DNA of 64,000 nt from Streptomyces sp. SDr-06 (GTDB lineage: Bacteria > Actinomycetota > Actinomycetes > Streptomycetales > Streptomycetaceae). Below, piece after piece: positions 40,301-49,105 of the stretch; the stretch's first letter is position 1, and each line of letters begins with the position of its first letter. The notes under the pieces were generated by a model. It saw nothing but the letters and a program-made list of their open reading frames with translations, was not told the origin of the DNA and ran no database searches. A program made the position numbers and the translations under genes. The stretch lies in contig NZ_QOLA01000007.1 in the NCBI RefSeq assembly GCF_003324565.1, positions 62,001-126,000 of the forward strand, written 5' to 3'.

Positions 40301-41289
40301 GCCGCCCCCTCGCCTGGGCGGCGATGGGCCGCATGACGGGACGGCGGCTGCTGGCCGCCGTCCCCGTCCTGCTCGCCGTCACCTTCGGCGTCTTCGCGGT
40401 CGCCGAAGCGTCCCCCTTCGACCCGGTCAAGGCGTACGCGGGCACCGCGGGACTCACCGCCTCGCAGGCCGACCTGGACCAACTGCGCGCCAACCTCGGT
40501 GGGGACCAGCCGCTCGTGCCACGCTGGTGGGACTGGCTGACCTCGGCCCTCTCCGGCGACCTCGGCGACTCAAGTACGCTGCGCCAGCCCGTCGCCGACG
40601 TCATCACCGAACGCATCGGCTGGTCCGCCCTTTTGGCCACCGCCGCCTTCGCCGTCGCGATCCTGCTCGGCACCGCGCTCGGTGTGCTCGCCGCGCGCCG
40701 CCGCGGCGGCCGGCTCGACCGCTGCGTCAGCTCCGCGGCCTACACCCTCGAAGCCGCCCCCGCCTTCTGGCTCGGGCTGCTCGCCATCTGGTTCTTCGCC
40801 CTGAAACTGGGCGCGCTGCCGGCCGGCGGCCTCACCGACACCGCGAGCGACACCCTCACCCCTGGACAGATCGTCAGCCACCTCGTGCTTCCGGCCGGTG
40901 TGCTCGGCCTGTCCCAACTGCCCTGGTTCTTCCTGTATGTACGTCAAGGAGTCAGCGACGCGCTGGCGGAGGACCCGGTGCGCGGTGCGCGGGCGCGCGG
41001 ACTCGCCGAACGCACCGTCCTGGCCGGTCATGCCCTGCGCTCCGGCATGCTCCCCATGCTGACCCTGATCGGGTCCCGCGTCCCGGAACTGATCACCGGC
41101 GCGCTCCTCGTCGAGACGGTCTTCAGCTGGCCGGGCATCGCCGCCGCCACCGTGCAGGCCGCGACCTCCGTCGACTTCCCGCTGCTCGCCGCCCTCACGG
41201 TGCTCGCGACCGCCGCCGTACTCCTCGGCAACCTCCTCTCCGACCTCCTGTACGGACTCGCCGACCCGAGGGTGGGATTCGATGGCTGA
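40297..41289 (+). CDS. ABC transporter permease (NikB/DppB-like)
   Basis: A 330-aa membrane protein. The first helix (RRLLAAVPVLLAVTFGVFAVA) is followed by an extracytoplasmic segment with DQLRANLGGDQPLVPRWWDWL, the typical DppB/NikB entry region. Further helices follow, with the loop GARARGLAERTVLAGHALRSGMLPMLT. GTG 40297 overlaps the binding-protein stop and is chosen for coupling; ATG at 40324 or 40333 would also give a complete protein and are closer to the usual N-terminus. It overlaps the next permease by 8 bp. It forms half of the channel. Confidence 0.9.
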   Translation: MSRPLAWAAMGRMTGRRLLAAVPVLLAVTFGVFAVAEASPFDPVKAYAGTAGLTASQADLDQLRANLGGDQPLVPRWWDWLTSALSGDLGDSSTLRQPVADVITERIGWSALLATAAFAVAILLGTALGVLAARRRGGRLDRCVSSAAYTLEAAPAFWLGLLAIWFFALKLGALPAGGLTDTASDTLTPGQIVSHLVLPAGVLGLSQLPWFFLYVRQGVSDALAEDPVRGARARGLAERTVLAGHALRSGMLPMLTLIGSRVPELITGALLVETVFSWPGIAAATVQAATSVDFPLLAALTVLATAAVLLGNLLSDLLYGLADPRVGFDG

Positions 41290-42130
41290 TGCGCGCCCCG
41301 GCCGCTCCACCCGCACCGTGCGGATACGCGTCTCGGCCGTCATCCTGGCCGTCGTCGTGCTCGCCGTCGTCCTCGTGCCGCCCCTCGCCCAGCTCGACGA
41401 ACAGGCCGTCGATCTCGCCCAGCGGCTCCAACCCCCGTCCTGGGCGCACCCGTTCGGCACCGACGACGTGGGACGCGACCTGCTGCTCCGCTGCGTGTAC
41501 GGACTGCGCGTATCGCTCCTCGTGGGCGCCGTCGCCGCGCTCGCCGCCACCCTCATCGGCACCGCGGTCGGCGCGGCGGCCGGAGCCTTCGGCGGCTGGG
41601 CCGATCGGGTCCTGATGCGGCTCGTCGACACCTTCTCGTCCGTACCGCATCTGCTGCTCGGCATCTTCGTCGTCGCGATGTTCCGCCCCGGGGTGTGGCC
41701 GGTGGTGGTGTCGGTCGCCCTGACGCACTGGCTGTCGACGGCCCGCATCGTGCGCGCCGACATCCTGTCCCTGCGCTCGCGCCCCTACATCGACGCGGCG
41801 ATCTCGGGCGGCGCCTCCCGATGGCGGGTGACGGTACGTCATCTGCTGCCCGGGGTGTTGCCCCAGGCCGGTCTCGCGGCGGTTCTCATGGTGCCGCACG
41901 CCATGTGGCACGAGTCCGCGCTGTCCTTCCTCGGCCTCGGACTGCCCGCCCACCAGGCGAGCCTCGGCAATCTCGTCCAGGGCGCGCGCGGCTCGCTGCT
42001 CGCCGGGGACTGGTGGCCCACGCTCTTCCCGGGCCTCCTCCTGATCGTCCCGACCCTCGCCATCGCGGGTCTGGCCGGAGCCTGGCGGGAACGGCTGAGC
42101 CCGCGCCGCCGATCGGAGCTGATGCTGTGA
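41282..42130 (+). CDS. ABC transporter permease (NikC/DppC-like)
   Basis: A 282-aa membrane protein with an N-terminal helix (VSAVILAVVVLAVVLVPPLA), then the DppC/NikC landmark HPFGTDDVGRDLLLRCVYGLRVSLLVG and the ATPase-contact loop AAISGGASRWRVTVRHLLPGVLP. Near the C-terminus HESALSFLGLGLPAHQASLGNLV is a strong signature of this family. ATG 41282 lies inside the preceding reading frame. Its stop overlaps the GTG of the first ATPase. It is the second half of the channel. Confidence 0.92.
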   Translation: MADARPGRSTRTVRIRVSAVILAVVVLAVVLVPPLAQLDEQAVDLAQRLQPPSWAHPFGTDDVGRDLLLRCVYGLRVSLLVGAVAALAATLIGTAVGAAAGAFGGWADRVLMRLVDTFSSVPHLLLGIFVVAMFRPGVWPVVVSVALTHWLSTARIVRADILSLRSRPYIDAAISGGASRWRVTVRHLLPGVLPQAGLAAVLMVPHAMWHESALSFLGLGLPAHQASLGNLVQGARGSLLAGDWWPTLFPGLLLIVPTLAIAGLAGAWRERLSPRRRSELML

Positions 42131-43083
42131 GCGCGCACGCGCTGTCGGTGCGGAACCTCACCGTGCGGTTCCGGATGCGGGGCGGTGGACACATCGCCGC
42201 CGTCACCGAGGCCTCCTTCGACCTGGCGGCCGGGGAGTGCCTGGCGCTCGTCGGCGAGAGCGGCTGCGGAAAGTCCGTTCTCGCCTCCGCGCTGCTCGGC
42301 CTGCTGCCCGCCAACGCCGAGGCGGAGGGCGCCGCCCTGCTCGACGACGGAACCGATCTGCTCACCGCCGACGAGCGGCTGCTCGCCCGCACGGTGCGCG
42401 GGCGGCGCATCGGCCTCGTCCCGCAGAGCCCGGCCGCCCACCTCACCCCCGTACGCACCGTACGCAGCCAACTCGAAGAGACAGTAAGGGAGTTGAGGCG
42501 CGTGCCGCGCGGCGAGCTGCGCGCCGCGGCACGGGAGGCCGCCGGGCGGGCCGCCTTCCCCGCCGACCACCTCGACCGCTACCCCCACGAACTGTCCGGC
42601 GGGCTCGCCCAGCGCGCCGCGACCGCCCTCGCCCTCGTCGGCGACGCACCCGTACTGCTCGCCGACGAACCGACGACCGGCCTCGACCGGGCGCTGGTCG
42701 AGCGCACGGCCGACGAACTGCGCCGCACCGTCGACGAGGGCCGCGCCCTGCTGATGATCACGCACGACCTCGCGGCGGCGTCCCGGATCGCGGACCGCGT
42801 CGCCGTCATGTACGCGGGCCGCGTCGTCGAACTCGCCGACGCCACCAGGTTCTTCGGCGAGCCGGGTCCGCTGCACCCGTACGCTCGTGGTCTGCTCGAT
42901 GCCCTGCCGGAACGATCCTTCCTGCCCATCCCCGGCATGCCGCCGGAGCTCGGAGATCTTCCGGCGGGGTGCGCGTTCGCACCCCGCTGCGACCGGGCCG
43001 ACGCGCTCTGCGGCACCCAGCCGCGGTTCGACGGCCGGGCCGCCTGCCACCACGCCCACGCGGAGGACCCCAGCCGTGCTTGA
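42127..43083 (+). CDS. ABC transporter ATP-binding protein (NikD/DppD-like)
   Basis: A 318-aa ATPase. Walker A is GESGCGKSV near residue 46 and Walker B VLLADEPTTGLD. The signature motif reads LSGGLAQRAATALAL, with Leu-Ala in place of the commoner Gln/Met-x. A C-terminal oligopeptide/nickel ATPase extension contains the Cys-rich GCAFAPRCDRADALCG, which in some relatives binds an iron-sulfur cluster. GTG 42127 overlaps the permease stop. It overlaps the next ATPase by 8 bp, in keeping with a tightly coupled operon. Confidence 0.92.
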   Translation: MSAHALSVRNLTVRFRMRGGGHIAAVTEASFDLAAGECLALVGESGCGKSVLASALLGLLPANAEAEGAALLDDGTDLLTADERLLARTVRGRRIGLVPQSPAAHLTPVRTVRSQLEETVRELRRVPRGELRAAAREAAGRAAFPADHLDRYPHELSGGLAQRAATALALVGDAPVLLADEPTTGLDRALVERTADELRRTVDEGRALLMITHDLAAASRIADRVAVMYAGRVVELADATRFFGEPGPLHPYARGLLDALPERSFLPIPGMPPELGDLPAGCAFAPRCDRADALCGTQPRFDGRAACHHAHAEDPSRA

Positions 43084-43735
43084 GCTCAGCAACATCACCG
43101 CCGGCTACGAGCGGGGCAAGCCCGTCGTGCGGGACGTGAGCCTGGCCGTGGCCCGCGGCGAGGCGGTCGGCCTGCTCGGCCCGAGCGGCTGCGGCAAATC
43201 CACCCTGGCCCGGGTCGCGGCCCTGCTGCACCGGCCCGATAGGGGGACGGTCGTCCTGGACGGCACCACGGTCGTCGACTACCGCCACCGCGCCCCGCGC
43301 GCCCTGCGCACCACCGTCGGCGTCGTCTTCCAGTCGCCCCGGCTCTCCGCCGACCCGAGACTGCGGCTGCGCGACGTGATCGCCGAGCCGCTGAAGGCGA
43401 CCGGCCGACGCATCGAGATCCGCGAGCGGGTCGACGAACTCGCCCACGCGGTCGGCCTCGGCGGCGACCTCCTGAGCCGGGGCGCCCACGAGGTCAGCGA
43501 CGGCCAGCTCCAACGCGCCTGCCTGGCCCGCGCGCTGGTGCTCCGCCCGCGCCTGCTGATCTGCGACGAGATGACCGCCATGCTGGACGCCTCGACCACG
43601 GCCGCCCTCGTCGCGGCGGTGGAGGACTATCGCCGCCAGACCAAGGCGTCCCTGCTGGCCGTCGGCCACGACCACGTGCTCCTCGACCGCTGGTGCGACC
43701 GCACCGTCAGCTGGACGGCCCCGCCGACGGCCTGA
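43076..43735 (+). CDS. ABC transporter ATP-binding protein (NikE/DppF-like)
   Basis: A 219-aa ATPase, short for the family because it lacks the C-terminal oligopeptide/nickel extension. Walker A is GPSGCGKST near residue 38, the Q-loop is in GVVFQSPRLSADPRL, Walker B is LLICDEMTAMLD with Met-Thr replacing the usual Pro-Thr, and the signature is VSDGQLQRACLARAL with Ser-Asp in place of Ser-Gly. These substitutions occur in NikE-type proteins I recall, so activity is still expected. GGAGGA lies 8 bp ahead of GTG 43076. It is the last gene of the operon. Confidence 0.9.
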   Translation: MLELSNITAGYERGKPVVRDVSLAVARGEAVGLLGPSGCGKSTLARVAALLHRPDRGTVVLDGTTVVDYRHRAPRALRTTVGVVFQSPRLSADPRLRLRDVIAEPLKATGRRIEIRERVDELAHAVGLGGDLLSRGAHEVSDGQLQRACLARALVLRPRLLICDEMTAMLDASTTAALVAAVEDYRRQTKASLLAVGHDHVLLDRWCDRTVSWTAPPTA

Positions 43736-43753
43736 CCCGGCACCCCCGCCGGG
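43736..43753 (+). terminator. Short hairpin after the nickel-type operon
   Basis: CCCGGC (43736-43741) and GCCGGG (43748-43753) form a 6-bp GC-only stem with a 6-nt loop, starting right after the stop codon. It is weak compared with the other terminators here. Confidence 0.35.
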
Positions 43754-43914
43754 CGAGCCGCACCCCGATGCAGGCCCAGCGACCGCGGTACGCCTGAGGG
43801 GTCACAGGCAGTCAACACCCGTACGGCGGACATGTCTTGAGCCGGTCCGTGGTGCCTCCTCCGCCACACTGACGCCCGAATGCCGCAATTCCGGCGCGGC
43901 GGAGGAGGCTCGTC

Positions 43915-44109
43915 ATGGCTGTTTCGATCTCGGTGGTGCTGTTGCTGCTGGTGCTCGCGGTGATCTTTCTGCGCAGCGGAGGGCTCAAGCCCTCGCACGC
44001 GATCGTCTGCGCCCTGCTCGGCTTCTTCCTGGCCGGTACGAGCATGGCCACGACCATCCAGGACGGTCTCAACGCGACGGCGGGTGTGGTCGGTAGCCTC
44101 AAGCCATGA
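43915..44109 (+). CDS. Small two-helix membrane protein
   Basis: A 64-aa protein. Two hydrophobic segments (about residues 5-19 VVLLLLVLAVIFL and 29-46 IVCALLGFFLAGTSMA) are joined by RSGGLKPSHA, with a short tail. Similar small proteins with LKPSHAxVCALLGFxLA are common in Streptomyces and have no known function. GGAGGAGG precedes the ATG by about 8 bp. Its stop overlaps the ATG of the AlkZ-like gene (ATGA), so the two are co-translated, which is an unusual pairing. Confidence 0.78.
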   Translation: MAVSISVVLLLLVLAVIFLRSGGLKPSHAIVCALLGFFLAGTSMATTIQDGLNATAGVVGSLKP

Positions 44110-45281
44110 CCAAGGCCCGCCGGAAGATCACCGCCGAGGAGCGGCGCGCCCGCCTCGGCGCCCGCCATCTGCTCGCCCCCGCAGCCCGGGCCGCCACCCC
44201 GGAGGCGGTCGCCGAGGCGGTGCTCGGCCTGCACGCCACCGACCCCGCCTCGGTCTACCTCAGCGTGGCCGCCCGGCTGAGAACCCCGTCCGTGGCGGAC
44301 CTGGAGCGCGCGCTGTACGAGGACCGGACGCTGGTGCGGATGCTCTGCATGCGGCGCACCATGTTCGTGGTGCCGCGTGAGCTCGCGCCCGTCGTGGACG
44401 CGTCGACCGCCCGCGCCGTGGCGGCCCGCGAGCGCAGGAACCTCGTCAAGGTCATTCAGGAGCAGCTCGGCTTCGACGAGCACTGGTTCGCCGCGACCGA
44501 GGCCGCGGTCCTGGCCGCCCTGGACCGGCGCGGCGAGGCGACGGCCGCCCAACTGGCTGACGACGTACCCGACTTGAAGTCGCAGATCGTGCAGTCCGAG
44601 GGCAAGCCGTACGAGGCCCGGCCCCGCATCACCAGCCGCTTCCTCGGGGTGATGGCCGCCGAGAGCCGCATCCGGCGCGGTCGTCCGCTGGGCACCTGGG
44701 CCTCCAGCCAGTACCGCTGGACCGCGGCCGAGCCGCATCCCGAGCTGCCCGTCGACGAGGCCAAGTCCGAGCTCGCCGCCCGGTACCTGGCCGCCTTCGG
44801 GCCGGCCACCACCGAGGACGTCAAGTGGTGGACCGGGTGGACTCTCACCGACACCCGCAAGGCGCTGGCCCGCACCGAAGCGGTCGAGGTCGAGCTCGAC
44901 GAGGGCCCCGGCCACGCCCTGCCCGCCCAGCTGGAAGCGCCCGCCGCGCCCGAACCCTGGGCCGCGCTGCTGCCCGCGCTCGACCCGACCCCGATGGGCT
45001 GGCGCCACCGCGACTGGTACCTCGACGTCGACCACGCGTCCGAACTCTTCGACACCAACGGCAACATCGGCCCCAGCGTGTGGTGGTCGGGCCGCATCGT
45101 GGGCGGCTGGGCACAGCGACCCGACGGCGAGATCGTCACCGAACTCCTCACGACCACGGGCCTGGGCCGCGAGGCCCGCGCCGCGATCGACGCCGAAGCC
45201 GGACGCCTGGCCGCGTTCTTCGACGGCGTCCGCATCAAACCGAGCTTCCGCACGCCTCTGGAGCGGCGCCTCGCCACTTGA
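44106..45281 (+). CDS. AlkZ/YcaQ-like winged-helix DNA-binding protein (HTH_42 family)
   Basis: A 391-aa protein of the HTH_42 family, which includes DNA glycosylases such as AlkZ that excise bulky or crosslinked bases. Winged-helix tandem features are seen in VLGLHATDPASVYLSVAARL, RTLVRMLCMRRTMFVVP and TAAQLADDVPDL. The catalytic QxQ or QxD dyad of AlkZ/YcaQ, expected in the first of these, reads HAT followed by Asp46, so the canonical first Gln is His43. The C-terminal part contains LLPALDPTPMGWRHRDWYL and GRIVGGWAQRPDGEIV, both typical of the family. It may be a variant glycosylase or a non-catalytic DNA-binding protein. Coupled to the small membrane protein upstream. Confidence 0.85.
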   Translation: MTKARRKITAEERRARLGARHLLAPAARAATPEAVAEAVLGLHATDPASVYLSVAARLRTPSVADLERALYEDRTLVRMLCMRRTMFVVPRELAPVVDASTARAVAARERRNLVKVIQEQLGFDEHWFAATEAAVLAALDRRGEATAAQLADDVPDLKSQIVQSEGKPYEARPRITSRFLGVMAAESRIRRGRPLGTWASSQYRWTAAEPHPELPVDEAKSELAARYLAAFGPATTEDVKWWTGWTLTDTRKALARTEAVEVELDEGPGHALPAQLEAPAAPEPWAALLPALDPTPMGWRHRDWYLDVDHASELFDTNGNIGPSVWWSGRIVGGWAQRPDGEIVTELLTTTGLGREARAAIDAEAGRLAAFFDGVRIKPSFRTPLERRLAT

Positions 45282-45332
45282 CCCGCGCCCAACCGGCCGG
45301 AGCGGCACGCTGGATAGAGCTCACCGGCACGG

Positions 45333-45350
45333 GCCCCGCGGGACCGGGGC
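45333..45350. terminator. Weak hairpin between convergent genes
   Basis: GCCCCG (45333-45338) and CGGGGC (45345-45350) form a 6-bp stem with a 6-nt loop in the 93-bp gap between the AlkZ-like and DUF779 genes. A role as terminator is only likely by position. Confidence 0.35.
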
Positions 45351-45374
45351 TGAGGGCGCCTCGCGGCGGTGGGT

Positions 45375-45758
45375 TCAGATCAGCCGGGACCGGATGAGGA
45401 ACCGCACCCCTTCCGGCGCCTCCAGCGAGAACCCGCTGCCGCGGCCCTCCACCACGTCGACGATCAGCCGGGTGTGCCGCCACAGCTCGTACTGGCTCGC
45501 CGACATCCAGAACGGCACGGACTCCCCGACGCCCGGCACGTCGAGGGAGGCCAGCAGGACGTCCGAGCCGCCGGTGCGGAACTCGCCGTCCGGATAGCAC
45601 ATGGGCGCGCTGCCGTCACAGCAGCCGCCCGACTGGTGGAACATCAAAGGGCCGTGGGCCGCCCGCAGCGTGCGGATCAACTCGGCTGCGGCGGAGGTGA
45701 GTTCGACCGCCGGCGCCTCGGGCGTCGGGGCCGGTCCCGGGTGATCGGCGGGCGTCAT
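45375..45758 (-). CDS. DUF779 domain-containing protein
   Basis: A 127-aa protein. The family core reads LMFHQSGGCCDGSAPMCYPDGEFRTG, followed by PFWMSASQYELWRHTRLIVDVVEGRGSGFSLE, which is diagnostic for DUF779. Members are usually encoded beside aldehyde dehydrogenases, often alcohol- or acetoin-linked, and the conserved His and Cys suggest metal binding. No aldehyde dehydrogenase gene is present here, so this copy is isolated. GGAG precedes ATG 45758 by a normal distance. A 233-bp divergent region separates it from the carotenoid oxygenase gene. Confidence 0.88.
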   Translation of the reverse strand: MTPADHPGPAPTPEAPAVELTSAAAELIRTLRAAHGPLMFHQSGGCCDGSAPMCYPDGEFRTGGSDVLLASLDVPGVGESVPFWMSASQYELWRHTRLIVDVVEGRGSGFSLEAPEGVRFLIRSRLI

Positions 45759-45991
45759 CGCTCCCTCGCTCCTCCGGTCGCACGACGGCCCCCTGCGGGC
45801 CGCGACCGCGCGGATCCGGCAGCCACACCCCACCATGCGGATGGTTGCGAGCCGGTTGCGACCACCCGGAGACGGGGGGCCTGGCACCACCCCCTTCCGG
45901 GTCCCAGGCCTCCTGACCGGCCCCCGCCCCCTGCCCCAGGATCGTGAGCGACAGATCCGTACGGCCAGAACGGAAGGCAGGGGGCTCGGAG

Positions 45992-47494
45992 ATGACCGGT
46001 CACACTCGGCGGAACGTGCTGCGGGGCACGGCGGCGGTCGCACTGGCGGGAGGGGCCGGGGCGCTGCTGGGCGGGCGGGCCGCCGCGATGGCCCCGGCCG
46101 CTTCCGCGACCGCGGGCGGCAGCCCCTTCAGTGAAGGGGCCTTCACGCCGGCGACGCGGGAGCTGACGGCGTTCAGCCTGCCCGTCACCGGCCGCCTCCC
46201 GCGCGAACTGAACGGCCGCTATCTGCGCAACGGCCCCAACGCCCTCGGCATCGAGGACCCGCGGGCCCACCACTGGATGATCGGCCCCGGCATGGTGCAC
46301 GGCGTACGGCTCCGGGACGGCCGCGCCGAGTGGTACCGCAACCGCTGGGTCCGCTCGGCCGCCGTCGCCCAGCAGCTGGGGGAGCCGTACCGGGGCAAGG
46401 CGCCCGAGGACGACTTCGCGTGCAACACCCATGTCGTCCCGTACAAGGGCCGCATCCTCGCCCTCCAGGAGGGCGGGCCGCTGCCGTACGAGCTCGACGG
46501 CGAGCTCAACACGGTGCGCCCCTACGACTTCCGTGGCACGCACAGCGGTTCCTTCGCCGCGCACACCAAGTACGACGCCCACGCCGACGAGCTGCACGCC
46601 ATCGCGTACTACCCGACGTGGGACCACGTCCGCCACGTCGTCGTGGACCGCACCGGCAGGGTGACCCGGACGACGAGGATCGCGATGCCCGCGGGCTCGA
46701 TGGTGCACGACTTCGGGCTCACCGAACGGCACATCGTGGTCATCGACATCCCCATCTCCTTCGACGCCGAGGCGGCCCGCAACGGCGCGATCGTCCCCTA
46801 TGTGTGGGACGAGCATCACACGGCGCGGGTGGGGGTGATGCCGCGCGCGGGCGGCCCGGTCCGCTGGTTCGAGGTGGACCCCGTCTACTACTCGCACACG
46901 CTCAACGCCTACGACGAGGGCGCGACGGTGGTCATGGACCTCACCACCTACCCGGCCCCGTTCTTCGTGGCCGGGCGCGGCTCGGGCGGCCCCGCCGCGA
47001 CCGGCACGCCCGCCCTGGACCGCTGGACGATCGACCTGCAGCACGGCCGCGTCCACCAGCGTCGGATCGACGACCGCCCCCAGGAGTTCCCCCGCGTCAA
47101 CGAGGCGATGGTCTCCAGGCGCCACCGCTACGGCTACTCGGCGGCCGCCGCCGAGTTCTTCGCCGCGTACGAGTCGGTCGACGGTGTCCCGCCGGACCGG
47201 GCGTTCAGCAGCGCCCTGATCAAGCAGGACCTGCTGCGCGGCACCTCCCAGGTGCACCGGCTGCCGAAGGCGGCGGCCGCGGGCGAGGCCGTGTTCGTGC
47301 CGCGGGCGGCGGGCGACCGCCACGCGGCCGAGGACGACGGGTACGCGCTCGCCTACGTCCACAACCCCGAGCGCGGCGCGAGCGACCTGGTGATCCTGGA
47401 CGCCCGGGACTTCACCGCCGCGCCGGTCGCCCGCGTCCATCTGCCGGGCCGGGTACCCCTTGGTTTCCACGGCAGTTGGGTGCCCGACGCCTGA
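45992..47494 (+). CDS. Carotenoid oxygenase family protein with Tat-like signal
   Basis: A 500-aa RPE65/carotenoid cleavage oxygenase-type protein. Four His ligands for Fe(II) can be picked out in the expected order: AAHTKYDAH, MVHDFGLTE, YYSHTLNAYDEG and the C-terminal GFHGSWVPDA. GRYLRNGPN near the start is the family signature. The N-terminus (HTRRNVLRGTAAVALAGGAGALLGG) is a twin-arginine signal, so the enzyme should be exported, which is unusual for this family and suggests an extracellular substrate such as a stilbene or lignin-like phenolic. ATG 45992 follows a GGAG-containing leader. It ends 6 bp before the convergent permease stop. Confidence 0.9.
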   Translation: MTGHTRRNVLRGTAAVALAGGAGALLGGRAAAMAPAASATAGGSPFSEGAFTPATRELTAFSLPVTGRLPRELNGRYLRNGPNALGIEDPRAHHWMIGPGMVHGVRLRDGRAEWYRNRWVRSAAVAQQLGEPYRGKAPEDDFACNTHVVPYKGRILALQEGGPLPYELDGELNTVRPYDFRGTHSGSFAAHTKYDAHADELHAIAYYPTWDHVRHVVVDRTGRVTRTTRIAMPAGSMVHDFGLTERHIVVIDIPISFDAEAARNGAIVPYVWDEHHTARVGVMPRAGGPVRWFEVDPVYYSHTLNAYDEGATVVMDLTTYPAPFFVAGRGSGGPAATGTPALDRWTIDLQHGRVHQRRIDDRPQEFPRVNEAMVSRRHRYGYSAAAAEFFAAYESVDGVPPDRAFSSALIKQDLLRGTSQVHRLPKAAAAGEAVFVPRAAGDRHAAEDDGYALAYVHNPERGASDLVILDARDFTAAPVARVHLPGRVPLGFHGSWVPDA

Positions 47495-47500
47495 GCCGGG

Positions 47501-49039
47501 TCAGATGAGGTCCATCGCCGCCACCTCGTCCGGGCTGCCGTAGCTGACCGGCCCCTGGAAGCGCCGGCGGGCGGTGGCGAACCACCAGACGGTGGCGATG
47601 AGCAGGACCACACCGAGCGCGATCGGGGCGTAGTTGAAGTTGTCGGTGGTGATGGGGGAGACCTGGGGCAGCATGAACAGGACGCTGCTCAGCACGATCC
47701 AGATCACGGCGACGGCCGCGACCGGCCTGCCGTAGCGCCCCAGGTTCCACGGGCCGGGCTCGAAGTCGTTCAGGCGCAGCCGCAGGAAGATGGGCACGCC
47801 GTACGCCAGGTAGAGGCCGACGACGTTGACGCTGACGATGGCGGTGAAGGCGGTGTGCGACCACCAGCCCGGAACGATCAGGACCAGCGCGCAGCCCGCG
47901 GCCAGCCATACCGCCTTCACGGGGGTGCGGGTGCGCAGCGACACCGAGTGCCACCAGTGCGATCCCGGCATCGCCCCGTCGCGCGAGAAGGCGAAGATCT
48001 GGCGGGTGTTGCTGGTCATGTTGGCCAGCCCGCAGAACAGCATGGCGCCGATCACGATCAGCAGGAGCAGCTTGGCGGTGCCCATGCCCAGCGCGTCGAC
48101 GAGGATCTGCACCGGCGGCGCCGCCGCGCCGATCTCGCCCGCGTAGTCACGGATGGCGTACACCAGGGCGAGCATGAGGACGAGACCGGCGAGCGCCGAG
48201 TAGACGATCGCGCGCATGATGCCCTTGGGCGTGTTGACGGTGGCCTTCACCGTCTCCTCGGACATGTGGAAGCTGCCGTCGAAGCCGGTGAACGTCCAGC
48301 TCGTGACCAGCAGGCCGAGCATCGAAGCGTACAGCCCGTTGTCGAAGCCGGTGCTGTTGACGAAGTGCGTCGCGTACGAGAGCGACTGGTGGGAGGAGGG
48401 CTTCACGGTCAGGGCGACGACGATCACCACCATGCCGATCAGGAGCCACCACACGGAGATCCGGTTCACCACGGCGACCAGCTGGACGGTGTAGGTGTTG
48501 GCGAGCGCCTGGACCAGGAGGATCGCGGTGGCGATGCCGACCGTCTGCTGCGGGGTGGCCTCGTAGGAGGGCCACTGCATCGCGAGGAAGGCCTGGATGA
48601 AGGTGGCGGCGGCGTAGTTGGTCGCGGCGGTGCCGCCGACCTGGCCGACGAAGTTCAGCCATCCCGTGTACCAGGACCAGGCGCCGCGGTGGCGCTTGGC
48701 GAGCTTGCCCGCGGAGAAGTACAGCGCGCCGCTGGTCGGGTAGGCGGAGGCGATTTCACCCATCGCGGCGCCCACGAACAGCACCATGACCGAGACACCG
48801 ATCCAGCCGAAGACGAGAATGCGCGGACCGCCCGCGCCCATTCCGAATCCGAATGCGGAAAAGATTCCGGAAATGATGTTGATGATGGTGAAGGATATGG
48901 CGAAATTGTCGAAGGCGTGGAATCTGCGGGTGAGTTTCCGCGGATATCCCATCGCGTGCAGCGTGGCATCGTCGTCGAATGCCGCGGGGGTTTCCCGGGG
49001 TCGGCTCGGTGAACGGGTGTGGGACGTGCGCTGGGACAC
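47501..49039 (-). CDS. APC-family amino acid permease
   Basis: A 512-aa membrane transporter with about 12 helices. The N-terminal loop LTRRFHAFDNFAISFTIINIISGIF and the substrate-site region GFDGSFHMSEETVKATVNTPKGI are characteristic of the amino acid/choline transporter branch (GABA permease/BAT1-like). A hydrophilic N-terminus of 35 residues contains the usual LHAMGYPRKL. GTG 49039 is supported by AAGGAAAGG 8 bp ahead. The substrate may be GABA, another amino acid, or an amine. It is downstream of and co-oriented with the helical protein gene at 49106, 66 bp away. Confidence 0.92.
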   Translation of the reverse strand: MSQRTSHTRSPSRPRETPAAFDDDATLHAMGYPRKLTRRFHAFDNFAISFTIINIISGIFSAFGFGMGAGGPRILVFGWIGVSVMVLFVGAAMGEIASAYPTSGALYFSAGKLAKRHRGAWSWYTGWLNFVGQVGGTAATNYAAATFIQAFLAMQWPSYEATPQQTVGIATAILLVQALANTYTVQLVAVVNRISVWWLLIGMVVIVVALTVKPSSHQSLSYATHFVNSTGFDNGLYASMLGLLVTSWTFTGFDGSFHMSEETVKATVNTPKGIMRAIVYSALAGLVLMLALVYAIRDYAGEIGAAAPPVQILVDALGMGTAKLLLLIVIGAMLFCGLANMTSNTRQIFAFSRDGAMPGSHWWHSVSLRTRTPVKAVWLAAGCALVLIVPGWWSHTAFTAIVSVNVVGLYLAYGVPIFLRLRLNDFEPGPWNLGRYGRPVAAVAVIWIVLSSVLFMLPQVSPITTDNFNYAPIALGVVLLIATVWWFATARRRFQGPVSYGSPDEVAAMDLI

Positions 49040-49105
49040 AGTGGCAACCTTTCCTTGGGGGTGAAAAGACGCGTAGGTCGCGCGGATGGGCGGAGGCGAT
49101 CGTGG

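Noticed and set aside
43076..43735. Second nickel-type ATPase as a degenerate pseudogene because of its altered signature and short length
   Set aside because: Walker A, Q-loop and the catalytic acid are intact, and the deviations occur in related transporters.
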